From UBA1731 sp964567665 (GTDB taxonomy: Bacteria > Verrucomicrobiota > Kiritimatiellia > RFP12 > UBA1067), in NCBI GenBank assembly GCA_964567665.1, contig CAZMNN010000038.1, positions 1 to 24,714 on the forward strand: 24,714 bases of DNA, given 5' to 3'. The notes under the pieces are model-generated. The model saw only the letters and a list, made by a program, of their open reading frames with translations. It was not told the origin of the DNA and made no database searches. A program made the translations under genes and the position numbers. Below, piece by piece: positions 1 through 7,700 of this stretch (position 1 is the stretch's first letter; each line of letters begins with the position of its first letter).

Positions 1-137
1 CATTTGTTCATCCTTTTGTTTCTTGTTTTTATTTGAAAGACTGAACTCACGGATTCCCGAATAAATCCAGTCCATTCAAAAGCGTTTTCATCTAAGCATT
101 CGGAACGACGAGCACATTCCTTACATACAAAATCCAA
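1..137 (-). other. Left-edge intergenic region; possible start of a further minus-strand gene
   Basis: The stretch separates the end of the envelope operon from the window edge. On the minus strand the first three bases read ATG, preceded by an AAAGGATG ribosome-binding-like sequence about 6 bases upstream, so another minus-strand gene may begin exactly at the edge. Only its start codon is visible, so the call is weak. No clear intrinsic terminator was seen: the only inverted match is a short GGAA/TTCC pair near 102-120, with no T run. Confidence 0.25.
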
Positions 138-1586
138 TTACTCGAAATCGAATTCCACCAGCGTGTTCTCGACCCTGCCGACTGACGGACGGTGGCGACG
201 ACGCTTGACGTCTGTCTTAATGTGCTTCTCAAGGAAATCCGCAAGATCCTGCGTATCGCCGATGTAGTTCAGCGTGAATTCAACGGTATCGGACTTCACC
301 TTGCCCTTTCTGACGTTCTTCGCGCCTGGAATGTTCTCCAACCCGTTCTTCACAACATCGGCAACGGCCTTGTATTCTCGGTCGTAATTGCAGAGACGCA
401 CAGTGACCTTGCGACCATCGGCATTGGCCCGACCGATGAACTGGTCAAGCCCCGCATGAAGTTTTGCCTTCATACCCGTCAAGGCCTGTACATATGCGGC
501 GGTGGGAGAACCCTCTGCCCGAACCGAATTGGACACACTGAACAGCACGTTCCCGGCCGTCTTGTCCTTCGCCGTGATCGTGACAGTCGCCACTTCTCCT
601 TCAACGCCACCAACGGCATCGATCACGTAGGCGGCCGAGTAGACATTGCCCACCACCCGAAGACCCAATTCGGCAAAGAAGCCAGAACAGGCAGACAGCA
701 TGGTCGGATCATTCGAACGAACGCAGAAACCGGGATTGCCCATGCTCTCCAAATAGGCCCGATAATCGTCCATCAATTTTCCACGTGCGACTTTCGCCAC
801 AATGGTGACACAAACCGCGCTCTCGGTTTTCTTCTCGTCGACGATTCGGCTCGACTCGATAAACCCGGCACACGCGCTGAAAGCCCGACATTTGAACGAG
901 TCGTCGCAGGCGAACGTCTCTTCACCGTCGTTATCCACACCCTCGGCGGAGATGGACTGCTTCGCAGACGAACTCGTCATCGACATGCCCATCACCTCCG
1001 CAATGGCATTCCGCTGGGCCTCGCTCAGCGCGACTTCATGGGCCTTGGCAACCGACACCACCTCGTTGTAATAGCCGACACCTGTTGTTCGCACGGTATC
1101 GGGTCCCAGTTTCTTCATCGCCTTTTCAAGGTCTGCAGTCGCATCGACCACCTGCTCGGTCAACAGACTGTAGACAACCAATTTCGTACCAACGCGCATT
1201 TCCTTGCAAATCGAGATGCCACGTTGAACTTGATTGATATCCTTTCGAACAACGGACTGGGCGAATTCGCTCTGAGCAAACGACTCGTTCTCGTCTTTGA
1301 TTGACTCCTGTGTTGTCGTAGTACGCGAACTCGTCCCTGAGACCTTAACGGAAAACAATTCCGCGATTGTCGTCCGAGCCTCAAGTTTGGCTTGCTCGCG
1401 AGAGAAGTTGACATCCTTCCCGATCTCAACTTGCGTACGGCAGATCACATACGATCCACAACTGGCATCTTTGCCTATCATGGTTGTGCGCCCTGTTGCC
1501 TCCATCCGCGAAATGACCGCCTCCACGTCAAAGGCAATAGCATTGAAAGCCACAGTCGAAACAAGAAACCATGTCAAGTATCTCAC
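138..1586 (-). CDS. Exported protein with two LPP20/FlgT-like domains
   Basis: Third gene of a three-gene envelope operon. The likely start is GTG at 1584-1586, preceded at 7 bases by AGAAGGGG. It gives a clean signal peptide (MRYLTWFLVSTVAFNAIA, then FD) and a protein of about 482 residues. An in-frame TTG at 1605-1607 is the longer alternative, but it has no spaced ribosome binding site. The mature part shows two consecutive segments of similar style, each beginning with a run like EARTTIAELF or SEAQRNAIAEVMG and then Ser/Thr-rich sequence and a beta-rich stretch. This resembles LPP20/FlgT N-terminal domains. A C-terminal segment (VTVRLCNYDREY to LADFLEKHI) resembles small periplasmic alpha/beta modules. 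Several Cys pairs suggest disulfides. The family is assigned by appearance only; no enzyme motif is visible. The role is inferred to be envelope or outer-membrane assembly with the two upstream lipoproteins. Confidence 0.8.
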   Translation of the reverse strand: MRYLTWFLVSTVAFNAIAFDVEAVISRMEATGRTTMIGKDASCGSYVICRTQVEIGKDVNFSREQAKLEARTTIAELFSVKVSGTSSRTTTTQESIKDENESFAQSEFAQSVVRKDINQVQRGISICKEMRVGTKLVVYSLLTEQVVDATADLEKAMKKLGPDTVRTTGVGYYNEVVSVAKAHEVALSEAQRNAIAEVMGMSMTSSSAKQSISAEGVDNDGEETFACDDSFKCRAFSACAGFIESSRIVDEKKTESAVCVTIVAKVARGKLMDDYRAYLESMGNPGFCVRSNDPTMLSACSGFFAELGLRVVGNVYSAAYVIDAVGGVEGEVATVTITAKDKTAGNVLFSVSNSVRAEGSPTAAYVQALTGMKAKLHAGLDQFIGRANADGRKVTVRLCNYDREYKAVADVVKNGLENIPGAKNVRKGKVKSDTVEFTLNYIGDTQDLADFLEKHIKTDVKRRRHRPSVGRVENTLVEFDFE

Positions 1587-1613
1587 GAGCAAACCCCTTC
1601 TCTTCAAGTGCCG

Positions 1614-2675
1614 CTATCTGCGACTTCTAAAGTCATCCATAAGGTCCTTGGGATACTCAGGCAAGCCAAGACACAAGACATACAGCGGATTGTCATCCAG
1701 CCATGCCTCAACCTCGTCTTTGCCCTTCGCAGTCACAGACTCAACCTGTTTGCGATAGCTTTTCGAAAGCCAACGCCAGGCCTTGATGCTGCTCTTGCCG
1801 TTGGCACTGGTCAAGACCTCGCCGACAGCAATACGGTCGCCATCCTCGTTCATGATGAGCATCTGCATCTTCTTTACAACGCCCTGCCCCTGGGCATCGG
1901 CCTTGATGGTGAAATACAAATCGCCATCAAGGGATTTCATGCCCGCGACAACACCGCCGAAGGGAATCCGGTTGGCCAACTGGGCATAGAACTGAACCAT
2001 GCAGTTGCCAATGACCTCGTTGTATGCATTCTGGGCATTCGCATAGGCATCGCCGCCAATCGCCGCTCCGGTGACAGACAGAATCCGCCTACGCCTTGTG
2101 ACGTTCTGGCATGTCATTGACTCCCGGACAACAGGAGTCGCATTTTCGCCCAGCCCATTCGCCGCCGTGCGATTGTCGATGAGTTCCCACTGAAGGACAC
2201 ACTTGTACATCAGCATATCCTCATCCAAAGAAGCGATCGTCTCAGACGTCAAGATGACCTTCAACTTTGCCAAGAACGGGAATATGATGCCATTGATGTC
2301 ATCGCCGGACTTGAGCGCCCGATTGAGGTCGTCTTGGGAAACGGCCTCTAACTTGAAGCCCTTCACATTCTGGAGGAACGTCCTCGCAAAAGACTGTGCC
2401 GACGTCATCAACTTTTCAACCGCGGGTGGCCGCGCATTCCCCTGCGACTGGTCGCTGATGTCAACAGAGACCGCAATCGACAATTTGCGTTCCTTCTTCA
2501 TGGCTGCCATCGAATCGGCGCCATTCACGCTGATGTCGTCGTCCGCCATCCGCTCGACAACGGAACGATTCTTGAAATCCATATGTGCCTTATGATCCTC
2601 GTCATAGGATGTCGCACATCCTATGACGGAAACCAACCCGAAAACGACACAGATTCTGGTAATCGTATTTCGCAT
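1614..2675 (-). CDS. Lipoprotein, CsgG/FlgT-like style, function unknown
   Basis: Second gene of the operon. The best start is ATG at 2673-2675, with GAAGG 8 bases upstream; a TTG two codons earlier is too close to that site. The protein of about 353 residues begins with a lipoprotein signal, MRNTITRICVVFGLVSVIGC, with lipobox VIGC, so it should be lipid-anchored in the envelope. A charged linker follows, then an alpha/beta core (RKLSIAVSVDISD, a helix with FARTFLQNV, GIIFPFLAKLKVIL). A segment AYNEVIGNCMVQFYAQLANRIPFGG resembles the helical part of CsgG/LpoB-type proteins. A final beta module includes GDRIAVGEVLTSANGKSS. The CsgG-like label is a structural impression, not a firm family match. 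The gene is separated from its upstream neighbour by 14 bases and from the longest form of the downstream one by 6, so translation is probably coupled. Confidence 0.8.
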   Translation of the reverse strand: MRNTITRICVVFGLVSVIGCATSYDEDHKAHMDFKNRSVVERMADDDISVNGADSMAAMKKERKLSIAVSVDISDQSQGNARPPAVEKLMTSAQSFARTFLQNVKGFKLEAVSQDDLNRALKSGDDINGIIFPFLAKLKVILTSETIASLDEDMLMYKCVLQWELIDNRTAANGLGENATPVVRESMTCQNVTRRRRILSVTGAAIGGDAYANAQNAYNEVIGNCMVQFYAQLANRIPFGGVVAGMKSLDGDLYFTIKADAQGQGVVKKMQMLIMNEDGDRIAVGEVLTSANGKSSIKAWRWLSKSYRKQVESVTAKGKDEVEAWLDDNPLYVLCLGLPEYPKDLMDDFRSRR

Positions 2676-2689
2676 ATCCAAGACCTTCT

Positions 2690-3331
2690 TTAACGCGCGT
2701 AGTTTTTGAGTACGAGGACACGCCTGAACTGATCACCCATGAAGACCAGGCATTCAGCCGAGTCCTTGGTCTGGACGAGAATAGCCGTGCCCTCCCGCGA
2801 CCTCTGAGCGATGGTCACGAAGTCTCCCTGAAAGGAATCTTTAAGGTTCTGCACGTCTTCAACAACCTTCAGATTCCGAGCCGTCAACAGCGCCAGCTGG
2901 GCCAACTGCTTCTTGGGGTCGAGTTCGTTCGCGGCGGCGATGCCTTTCGCGACCTGCGGCCAGACCTGCTGATCGGCGGGACGGTTCGCATCAGCGGCAA
3001 TGACGGCATCGTACACCTTCTTGCAGGCCTCCTCGTTCGACAGCTTCTCCTCCTTGACATAGTACGCGACATCGTTCATGAAGCCCGTGTACGCGCGGCT
3101 GGATTCGGTCTTGTCCACATAGGCCTTCATGACCGACTGGACTTCTGTGAACACGTCACAGCTCGCCTGTGCTATTCCGGCGACATTCGGATCGGGGGAC
3201 ACGACCATCTGCCCCGGAGGCAGCGAGGCCAGACGGGCGTACTCCTTCTGCCAGGAATCGCGGCTCGTGGCACAGCCCGTGAAAATTACACCTGCCAGCA
3301 TCGCACCGGCAACCATCGTCAACTTCTTCAT
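2690..3331 (-). CDS. Small lipoprotein, first gene of the envelope operon
   Basis: A 213-residue lipoprotein with signal MKKLTMVAGAMLAGVIFTGC and lipobox FTGC. The mature part is helical and hydrophilic: a region with SCDVFTEVQSVMKAYVDK, another with EEACKKVYDAVIAAD, and a last stretch ending in FMGDQFRRVLVLKNYAR that looks like a short beta hairpin. I do not recognise a family. The start is supported by an A/G-rich ribosome binding region (AGGAAAGGAAAAG) just upstream. It leads an operon with the CsgG-like lipoprotein and the LPP20-like exported protein. Its leader carries a strong promoter and a long-range inverted repeat that ends beside the ribosome binding site, so expression of the operon may be controlled at initiation of translation. 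The context suggests an envelope complex, but the job is not known. Confidence 0.85.
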   Translation of the reverse strand: MKKLTMVAGAMLAGVIFTGCATSRDSWQKEYARLASLPPGQMVVSPDPNVAGIAQASCDVFTEVQSVMKAYVDKTESSRAYTGFMNDVAYYVKEEKLSNEEACKKVYDAVIAADANRPADQQVWPQVAKGIAAANELDPKKQLAQLALLTARNLKVVEDVQNLKDSFQGDFVTIAQRSREGTAILVQTKDSAECLVFMGDQFRRVLVLKNYAR

Positions 3332-3347
3332 TTACTTTTCCTTTCCT

Positions 3348-3445
3348 TTGGTTCAGAATGGTCTGCGGGTTCTCTTGTTCCCTTTAGATTTAGACACAAC
3401 AGCACCATGCAAAGAGAATAGAGTCTATAGACCATTCTAAACCAA
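3348..3445 (-). promoter_or_regulatory. Leader RNA with long-range 17-bp stem beside the ribosome binding site
   Basis: TTGGTTCAGAATGGTCT (3348-3364) and AGACCATTCTAAACCAA (3429-3445) are inverted copies. In the minus-strand transcript they form 17 pairs, 16 Watson-Crick and one G-U, closing a 64-base loop. The downstream arm ends directly before the A/G-rich ribosome binding region of the lipoprotein gene. The loop edge also holds a perfect 10-base palindrome, GTCTATAGAC (3423-3432). The sequence shows the pairing; a regulatory role is inferred. A binding site for a dimeric repressor is possible but less natural given the long loop. Confidence 0.5.
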
Positions 3446-3472
3446 TAGACCCTCTTCTCCAACAACAGGCAC

Positions 3473-3502
3473 ATTATAGTAGCATTTTTTTTTGTCTGTC
3501 AA
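3473..3502 (-). promoter_or_regulatory. Sigma-70-type promoter of the lipoprotein operon
   Basis: On the minus strand a perfect TTGACA (3497-3502) and a perfect TATAAT (3473-3478) are separated by 18 bases that include a run of nine A. The predicted start near 3466 gives a leader of about 135 bases. Confidence 0.8.
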
Positions 3503-3629
3503 TCCCGAAATTGTAATTTCCTAATTTTTCCGCAAGGCAAAACACTATGTCCGCTTTTCGACACGTTTTTGCCCTAAATTTTCAAAATAATCCTCCCGTC
3601 CCCATCACCACACTCATCCTCCATATGTT

Positions 3630-3715
3630 GTGTCATCCACACCATCATGCTTTATCTTCATCCGCATTACACGAACACCGCAGCCGCCTTGGTCGTGTCA
3701 TCCACACCATCATGC
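3630..3715. repeat. Two 21-base direct repeats, period 65
   Basis: GTGTCATCCACACCATCATGC occurs at 3630-3650 and again, identically, at 3695-3715. Similarity continues imperfectly for another dozen bases (a TTCATC-containing tail in both). Confidence 0.85.
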
Positions 3716-3734
3716 CCTACCTTCATCGCCGCGA

Positions 3735-3780
3735 TTTTCCATTTCCGCAATCCCAGCGTTTTTCCATTTCCGCAATCCCA
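3735..3780. repeat. Two 21-base direct repeats, period 25
   Basis: TTTTCCATTTCCGCAATCCC followed by A is present at 3735-3755 and 3760-3780, separated by only 4 bases. The close spacing suggests slippage or a short tandem duplication. Confidence 0.85.
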
Positions 3781-3857
3781 CATCGTTCACGCCATCTCCT
3801 TCCCTCATCCCTCCAACATTTTCGCCCTGTCGCGTTCCACGACCACCGACCGAATGC

Positions 3858-3970
3858 GATTTCGTCCGCAACGTAATCCTACGAAACGGAGCAGATGGCT
3901 TCTGCCGCAGAAAACACTGAAACGGATTACGCCTGACCACAAAATGATTTCGTCCGCAGCGTAATCTCAC
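3858..3970. repeat. Near-identical 25-base direct repeats with an inverted core between them
   Basis: A unit starting GATTTCGTCCGCA and ending CGTAATC plus three or four bases lies at 3858-3882 and 3946-3970 with only a few differences. Between them, near 3924-3931, GGATTACG is the inverse of the CGTAATCC part of the first copy. Confidence 0.7.
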
Positions 3971-3993
3971 AAATTGTTTGAGACTGATGCTTC

Positions 3994-4203
3994 AACGCAA
4001 AGCCACAGAGACGCGGGGAGAGCAGAGCTTGTGTGTGTCGGTTGGTGTATACTGGTGGGTGTATGCGGAGGTGGGGGATTTCCTCACGCAGATGCGCGGA
4101 GGACGCAGAGCGATTTTCGACTGAAATTGCCCGCGAAACACAGACAAAAAACGATTCTGCAAATCCGGTTAATCTTGTCAAAAAACTTTGCGTTCTTTGC
4201 GTT
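3994..4203. repeat. Element bounded by inverted 9-mers, one end a perfect tandem
   Basis: AACGCAAAG at 3994-4002 is the inverse complement of CTTTGCGTT, which occurs twice back to back at 4186-4194 and 4195-4203. Inside lie further ACGCAGAG-like words near 4083-4112. The arrangement resembles a decayed, non-coding, MITE-like or dispersed intergenic repeat. No target-site duplication was identified. Confidence 0.5.
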
Positions 4204-4328
4204 AGATAAAATAACTAATCAGTTGATAGTTGGCAGAGGATTTACGATTGAGACAGCTGATAGTAGGTAGACGATAGTGAATAGAGAGACAAAAACAATC
4301 ATGTAAATCCAATTAATCCTTATCTGAA
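4158..4328. repeat. Two diverged copies of an AAATCCnnTTAATCnT motif
   Basis: AAATCCGGTTAATCTTGTC lies near 4160-4180 and AAATCCAATTAATCCTTATC near 4304-4323. Both share the AAATCC, TTAATC and terminal TC blocks. GATAGT words (4225-4285) lie between them. Similar words are, to my recollection, common in bacterial intergenic repeats; this was not checked. Confidence 0.5.
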
Positions 4329-4365
4329 GCTGCGCCACGAGATATTACAACTTTCCATAAACTCC

Positions 4366-4395
4366 TTGATTATCATCCCCTCAATATACTACAAT
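4366..4395 (+). promoter_or_regulatory. Promoter of the small broken gene
   Basis: TTGATT (4366-4371) and TACAAT (4390-4395) are 18 bases apart on the plus strand. An overlapping TATACT (4385-4390) gives a spacer that is too short. The predicted start near 4402 lies about 45 bases before the ATG at 4447, which has AAAGAGG 6 bases upstream. Confidence 0.55.
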
Positions 4396-4446
4396 ATCTA
4401 TGTTACTTTTTGGGTTATTGTATCCCAACAAGAAAAGAGGTTCAAA

Positions 4447-4702
4447 ATGGCCACATCAAGCATACGGCAAATTTTCACACTGACGACCCTAAGGCCGCCA
4501 ATGCGATTGTTCATGCCTTGTTCTCGGTTGCGCCTGCTCAAGCGCAGATGCCAAAGCGAACGCGCTTCGAGGTGAAGCATACGTCCGCAAGTGACCGTGC
4601 GTTCTTTGAACGTGTCAAGAGGCGCTTGCACTCATGTCAACCGGTTTAAAGACATTTTCGCTTGCAGAATACGAGGCAAATATCGGAAGCGAGGAGTTGT
4701 GA
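4447..4702 (+). pseudogene. Small gene of about 85 codons broken by two apparent 1-base deletions
   Basis: ATG at 4447 has a good promoter and ribosome binding site (AAAGAGG, 6 bases), but its own frame gives only an unconvincing 42-residue peptide ending near 4575. Protein-like sequence continues in a second frame from about 4452 (HIKHTANFHTDDPKAANAIV, later RFEVKHTSASDRAFFERV). It then continues in a third frame from about 4616 to the TGA at 4700-4702 (QEALALMSTGLKTFSLAEY and on to GSEEL). Restoring one base after position 4451 (an Ala codon GCn) and one after 4615 (a Val codon GTn) joins all three into one protein of about 85 residues. I do not recognise the family. It may be a recent pseudogene, a sequencing or assembly error, or a pair of overlapping small genes (a separate 22-residue frame starts at ATG 4634). 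The promoter and ribosome site being intact suggests the damage is recent. Confidence 0.5.
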
Positions 4703-4715
4703 GGCTTAACTCCTC
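4691..4715. terminator. Hairpin shared by two convergent gene ends
   Basis: GAGGAGTT (4691-4698) and AACTCCTC (4708-4715) form a perfect 8-bp stem with a 9-base loop. The plus-strand TGA of the small broken gene (4700-4702) lies in the loop, and the minus-strand TGA of the DUF4838 gene (4714-4716) overlaps the stem. No T run follows on either strand, so it may be a 3' stabilising hairpin or a weak bidirectional terminator rather than a canonical intrinsic terminator. Confidence 0.45.
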
Positions 4716-7700
4716 AGTGTCTTTGCATCTGTTCGATGCCGAGGAGTTTTTCACATTCGGCGTTGGATATGCGGTTCTGTGTCTGGAGGATTCCGACTGT
4801 AAACGGAGCAAAGTCCTTTTTTAAATGGAAGCGCACACCGCACCAGTATGTCTTCTGCATATCGAGTTCGCATCTTTCAATGCCGCTCCAATCCTCCGGA
4901 AGTTTTACATACGACGGGCCGTTGCCTCGATCTTCCGCAGTGCCGTCCAGCACATGGTCAGCCAGAAACAGAAACCCGTCCGTCTCGACGATCCTGTGCG
5001 CGGTGTGCCGCCCCTTGTGCATACCAAGGTTTCGCCGGGAGGTGCGGCAGAACCTGTCGTAGCGTTCCTGCCTGTCATACGCAGAGATGAAGCACTCAAG
5101 CGACACACAGGCGTTCGTCACCTGTGTCACTGATTCCTGCGCACGGCTGAACGTCAGATACAGAAGCGAATCGCCAGGCTTGCGCGAAGCTTCCACATCA
5201 ACGCCGGCGCCATCAAAGTTGAGCTTCCACACCGGATTGCCAGCCTTTGACCTGCGAAGCGCATCCGGCGCAGGATACAGCCTATCCAATGCGATGCCGT
5301 TCACGTTCATTCGCAGAAAACGGCAGCTGGATGATCCGAACCCGCCGTAGTAGCGTGGCGACGAAAGAAAGAAGAAGGTGTCCGTCTCGCCGTTCCTGTC
5401 AGGTTTGTACGTCATGAGTTCCATGCCGTAGAACCCCACATCGTTCTTGAGCAGTACGGACGCTTCGTATACGTGATCATTCTCGCGGTATCCACGATAC
5501 TTGCGCGTATCTGCATACGGCGGAGCAGCGGACGCCAACGTCTTACGTCCAAGGAACTTCATCACCCCATAGCGGTCTGGCACGAGATTGTTGCCGAGCG
5601 TCGATGAAGTGGAAACCATCTCCTGCGGCTCGGACAGCTTTGTGTAGGTTACGAGGTAGTTCCAGCTGTCGTACGGTCGTGGAGGCGGATTCTCGTACGC
5701 CGCAAACGGAATGAAGAACTCAACCGCCCAGCCCTTTCCGCATTCCCGCGTTCTGCATTTCATCCCCGGCGCTTTCCAGTTGAGGTCGCTCTGCTGCGGA
5801 ATCGGCTTCAGCACACGCCGTTGCGTGAAGATGCGCCCCTTTGCATCGAACGCAACCTGATAGTAACGCTCCTTTCCGAGGCCAGGCGCGACAATGAACT
5901 CCACAGTGTCGTTTTTCCACAAGGATGCTTCGCTCATGCGGGCGTCGTTCGTCTGAACCACGCAGCCGTAGATTCCGCCATCATTCCAAAGGAGCCTGAC
6001 CGTCGGCGCGAATTGCGGCGGTTCTCCGCTTCCGTCGCTGCGGCACACATCGGCAAGGGGGGCATTTTTCCAGTCATCCTCGTCGTCCCGGCCGTCAATG
6101 ACGATCCGCGCCGTTGTCCGGTTCGCAAGCGTCTGCGGCGTCGTGAATGCGTGACGGGCGCGGTGTGACTTTATCTCACGCCTGAACGGCATTTCGAAAC
6201 GCTTGATCCGTGCGCGTTCACGCTCAGTGCAGGATGCCGCCGTCCTGTCCGCATCGTCAAGGCAGCGCTCCAAGTCATTCAATGTCTTCTGCGGATAAAG
6301 CTGGTTGGGATTCCTGTTCACGACAGCGAACTTCTCATAGGCTGCAGTCAGGATGCCGTAGAATTTCTTCAGGTCAGCGGCGGCAGCGCCGTACATCAGA
6401 TCGAAATATTCGTCAAGCGCCGCATTGACGTTGAAGCTCTCATCCCAGATCTGGCGCTCCATCACGTAGAGTTCCCAGTGGAACAGCGCATGGGTGGAAT
6501 GTCCGGGGAACTTAGAGGACATCGGCCCCTGTTCATGAAAGATGCCTATGTCCCCAAGAAGCGGTCCCATCTCGCGGATGAACTCGCCGGTATAGTTGAA
6601 CGCGCAGGCCTGCGCGAATGCGTTGTTCGCGGAGGCATATGCCCACGTCTCCTGCACAGGGCGCCCACCGAGTGCGCGTCTCCATCCGCCGAGATGTCGC
6701 TTCGCATCCTCAAGTGCCGCCTTGTTCTTCACAAAACGCGGCATCTGTCCAAGGCACACACCCGCTTCGATGTTGTCCGGAAGCGGATAGAACCGCTCCT
6801 GTGTCGGCGGATACGTGTAGGTTTGGTAGGGCATCACAATAAGCTTCTTTCCCGGAAACTCTTCCCTGATGCGTTCCGCCAGTCGCCTGTAGAACCGTGC
6901 ATATACGTCGCTGAACCAGCCAGGTTCACCAAGTGCGATGTTCTTTTCGGTGATAAGCCCTTCGCGCTTCACTACTTCCACCGCTTGCATCTCGTGGAGC
7001 TGCGGCTGGGTGTCCGTTTGCCCAAACACGATGTATTCGTCCGTAAGATACCTGAACCCCGTAATGGAATTGCGCTTCGCCTTCGGGAGCGAATAGTAAT
7101 GCCTGTATGTTTCAATGAGGCATTCCACGAAATCAAAGGATGTGACGTCATACGAGTTCCCCATGTGGTCGTTGAAATTGTGGAAGAGTTTTCCGTCCGC
7201 ACGCCTGAAGAAGCTTCGCTCAATGAGGTTCGTCACCTTGTCCGCATAGTATCGCGACCAACGTGTAGGCTCCGGCTCGTGCATGATGATGAAATCGCTC
7301 GTGTTGAACGCCCTGTTGCGTTCTCGCCACTTCAGCCAATCGTTGCGCGTGATCTCCGCGCCAAGCGTATGCGACATTTCCTTCAGACTACCAAGCACCT
7401 CGCCCTCGACTGGCCATCCGCCGCGATTGCGCATTCTCGGACTGTCGGAATAGGACATTGGCTTCAACGTAAGGTTGCGCACCTCCGGGTGCACTTCCCC
7501 ATCCACTCCCGCGTAGTAGAATCTCGCACCAAGAAATCGCTCAATGAAGTCATCCGCCCCCCACAGCGTCTGTCCGGAGATCGTAACGCCATCTGCGGAC
7601 GTCATCACAGTGAACGCCTCATTCGTGGCGGAGCCGTTGTCAGCCAACCTGAACGTGAACCTCCTTGCGCCCGGCATGAACCTGACACCGGCCTTCTCGA

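Larger units (their letters stand above)
3503..4365. other. Intergenic region of about 860 bases, repeat-rich, no convincing gene
   Basis: No reading frame here has a ribosome binding site or protein-like composition. The part 3540-3860 is strongly G-poor on the plus strand. The stretch holds several families of short repeats, listed separately. It may be a graveyard of decayed mobile or dispersed repeats rather than a regulatory region. Confidence 0.6.

Noticed and set aside
192..1304. A 370-codon plus-strand open frame
   Set aside because: It is antisense to the LPP20-like gene, which has a signal peptide, operon context and ribosome site; the plus frame has none of these.
3630..3780. Possible CRISPR array
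   Set aside because: Only two copies of each unit, different units with different periods (65 and 25), and no cas gene.
3710..3970. An 86-codon minus-strand frame in the repeat region
   Set aside because: It runs through direct repeats, is highly basic and low in complexity, and lacks a ribosome site.
3994..4203. Complete insertion sequence
   Set aside because: No transposase frame is inside and the inverted ends are only 9 bases.
4691..4715. Canonical intrinsic terminator
   Set aside because: The stem is good, but no T run follows on either strand, so it is kept only as a hairpin of uncertain role.
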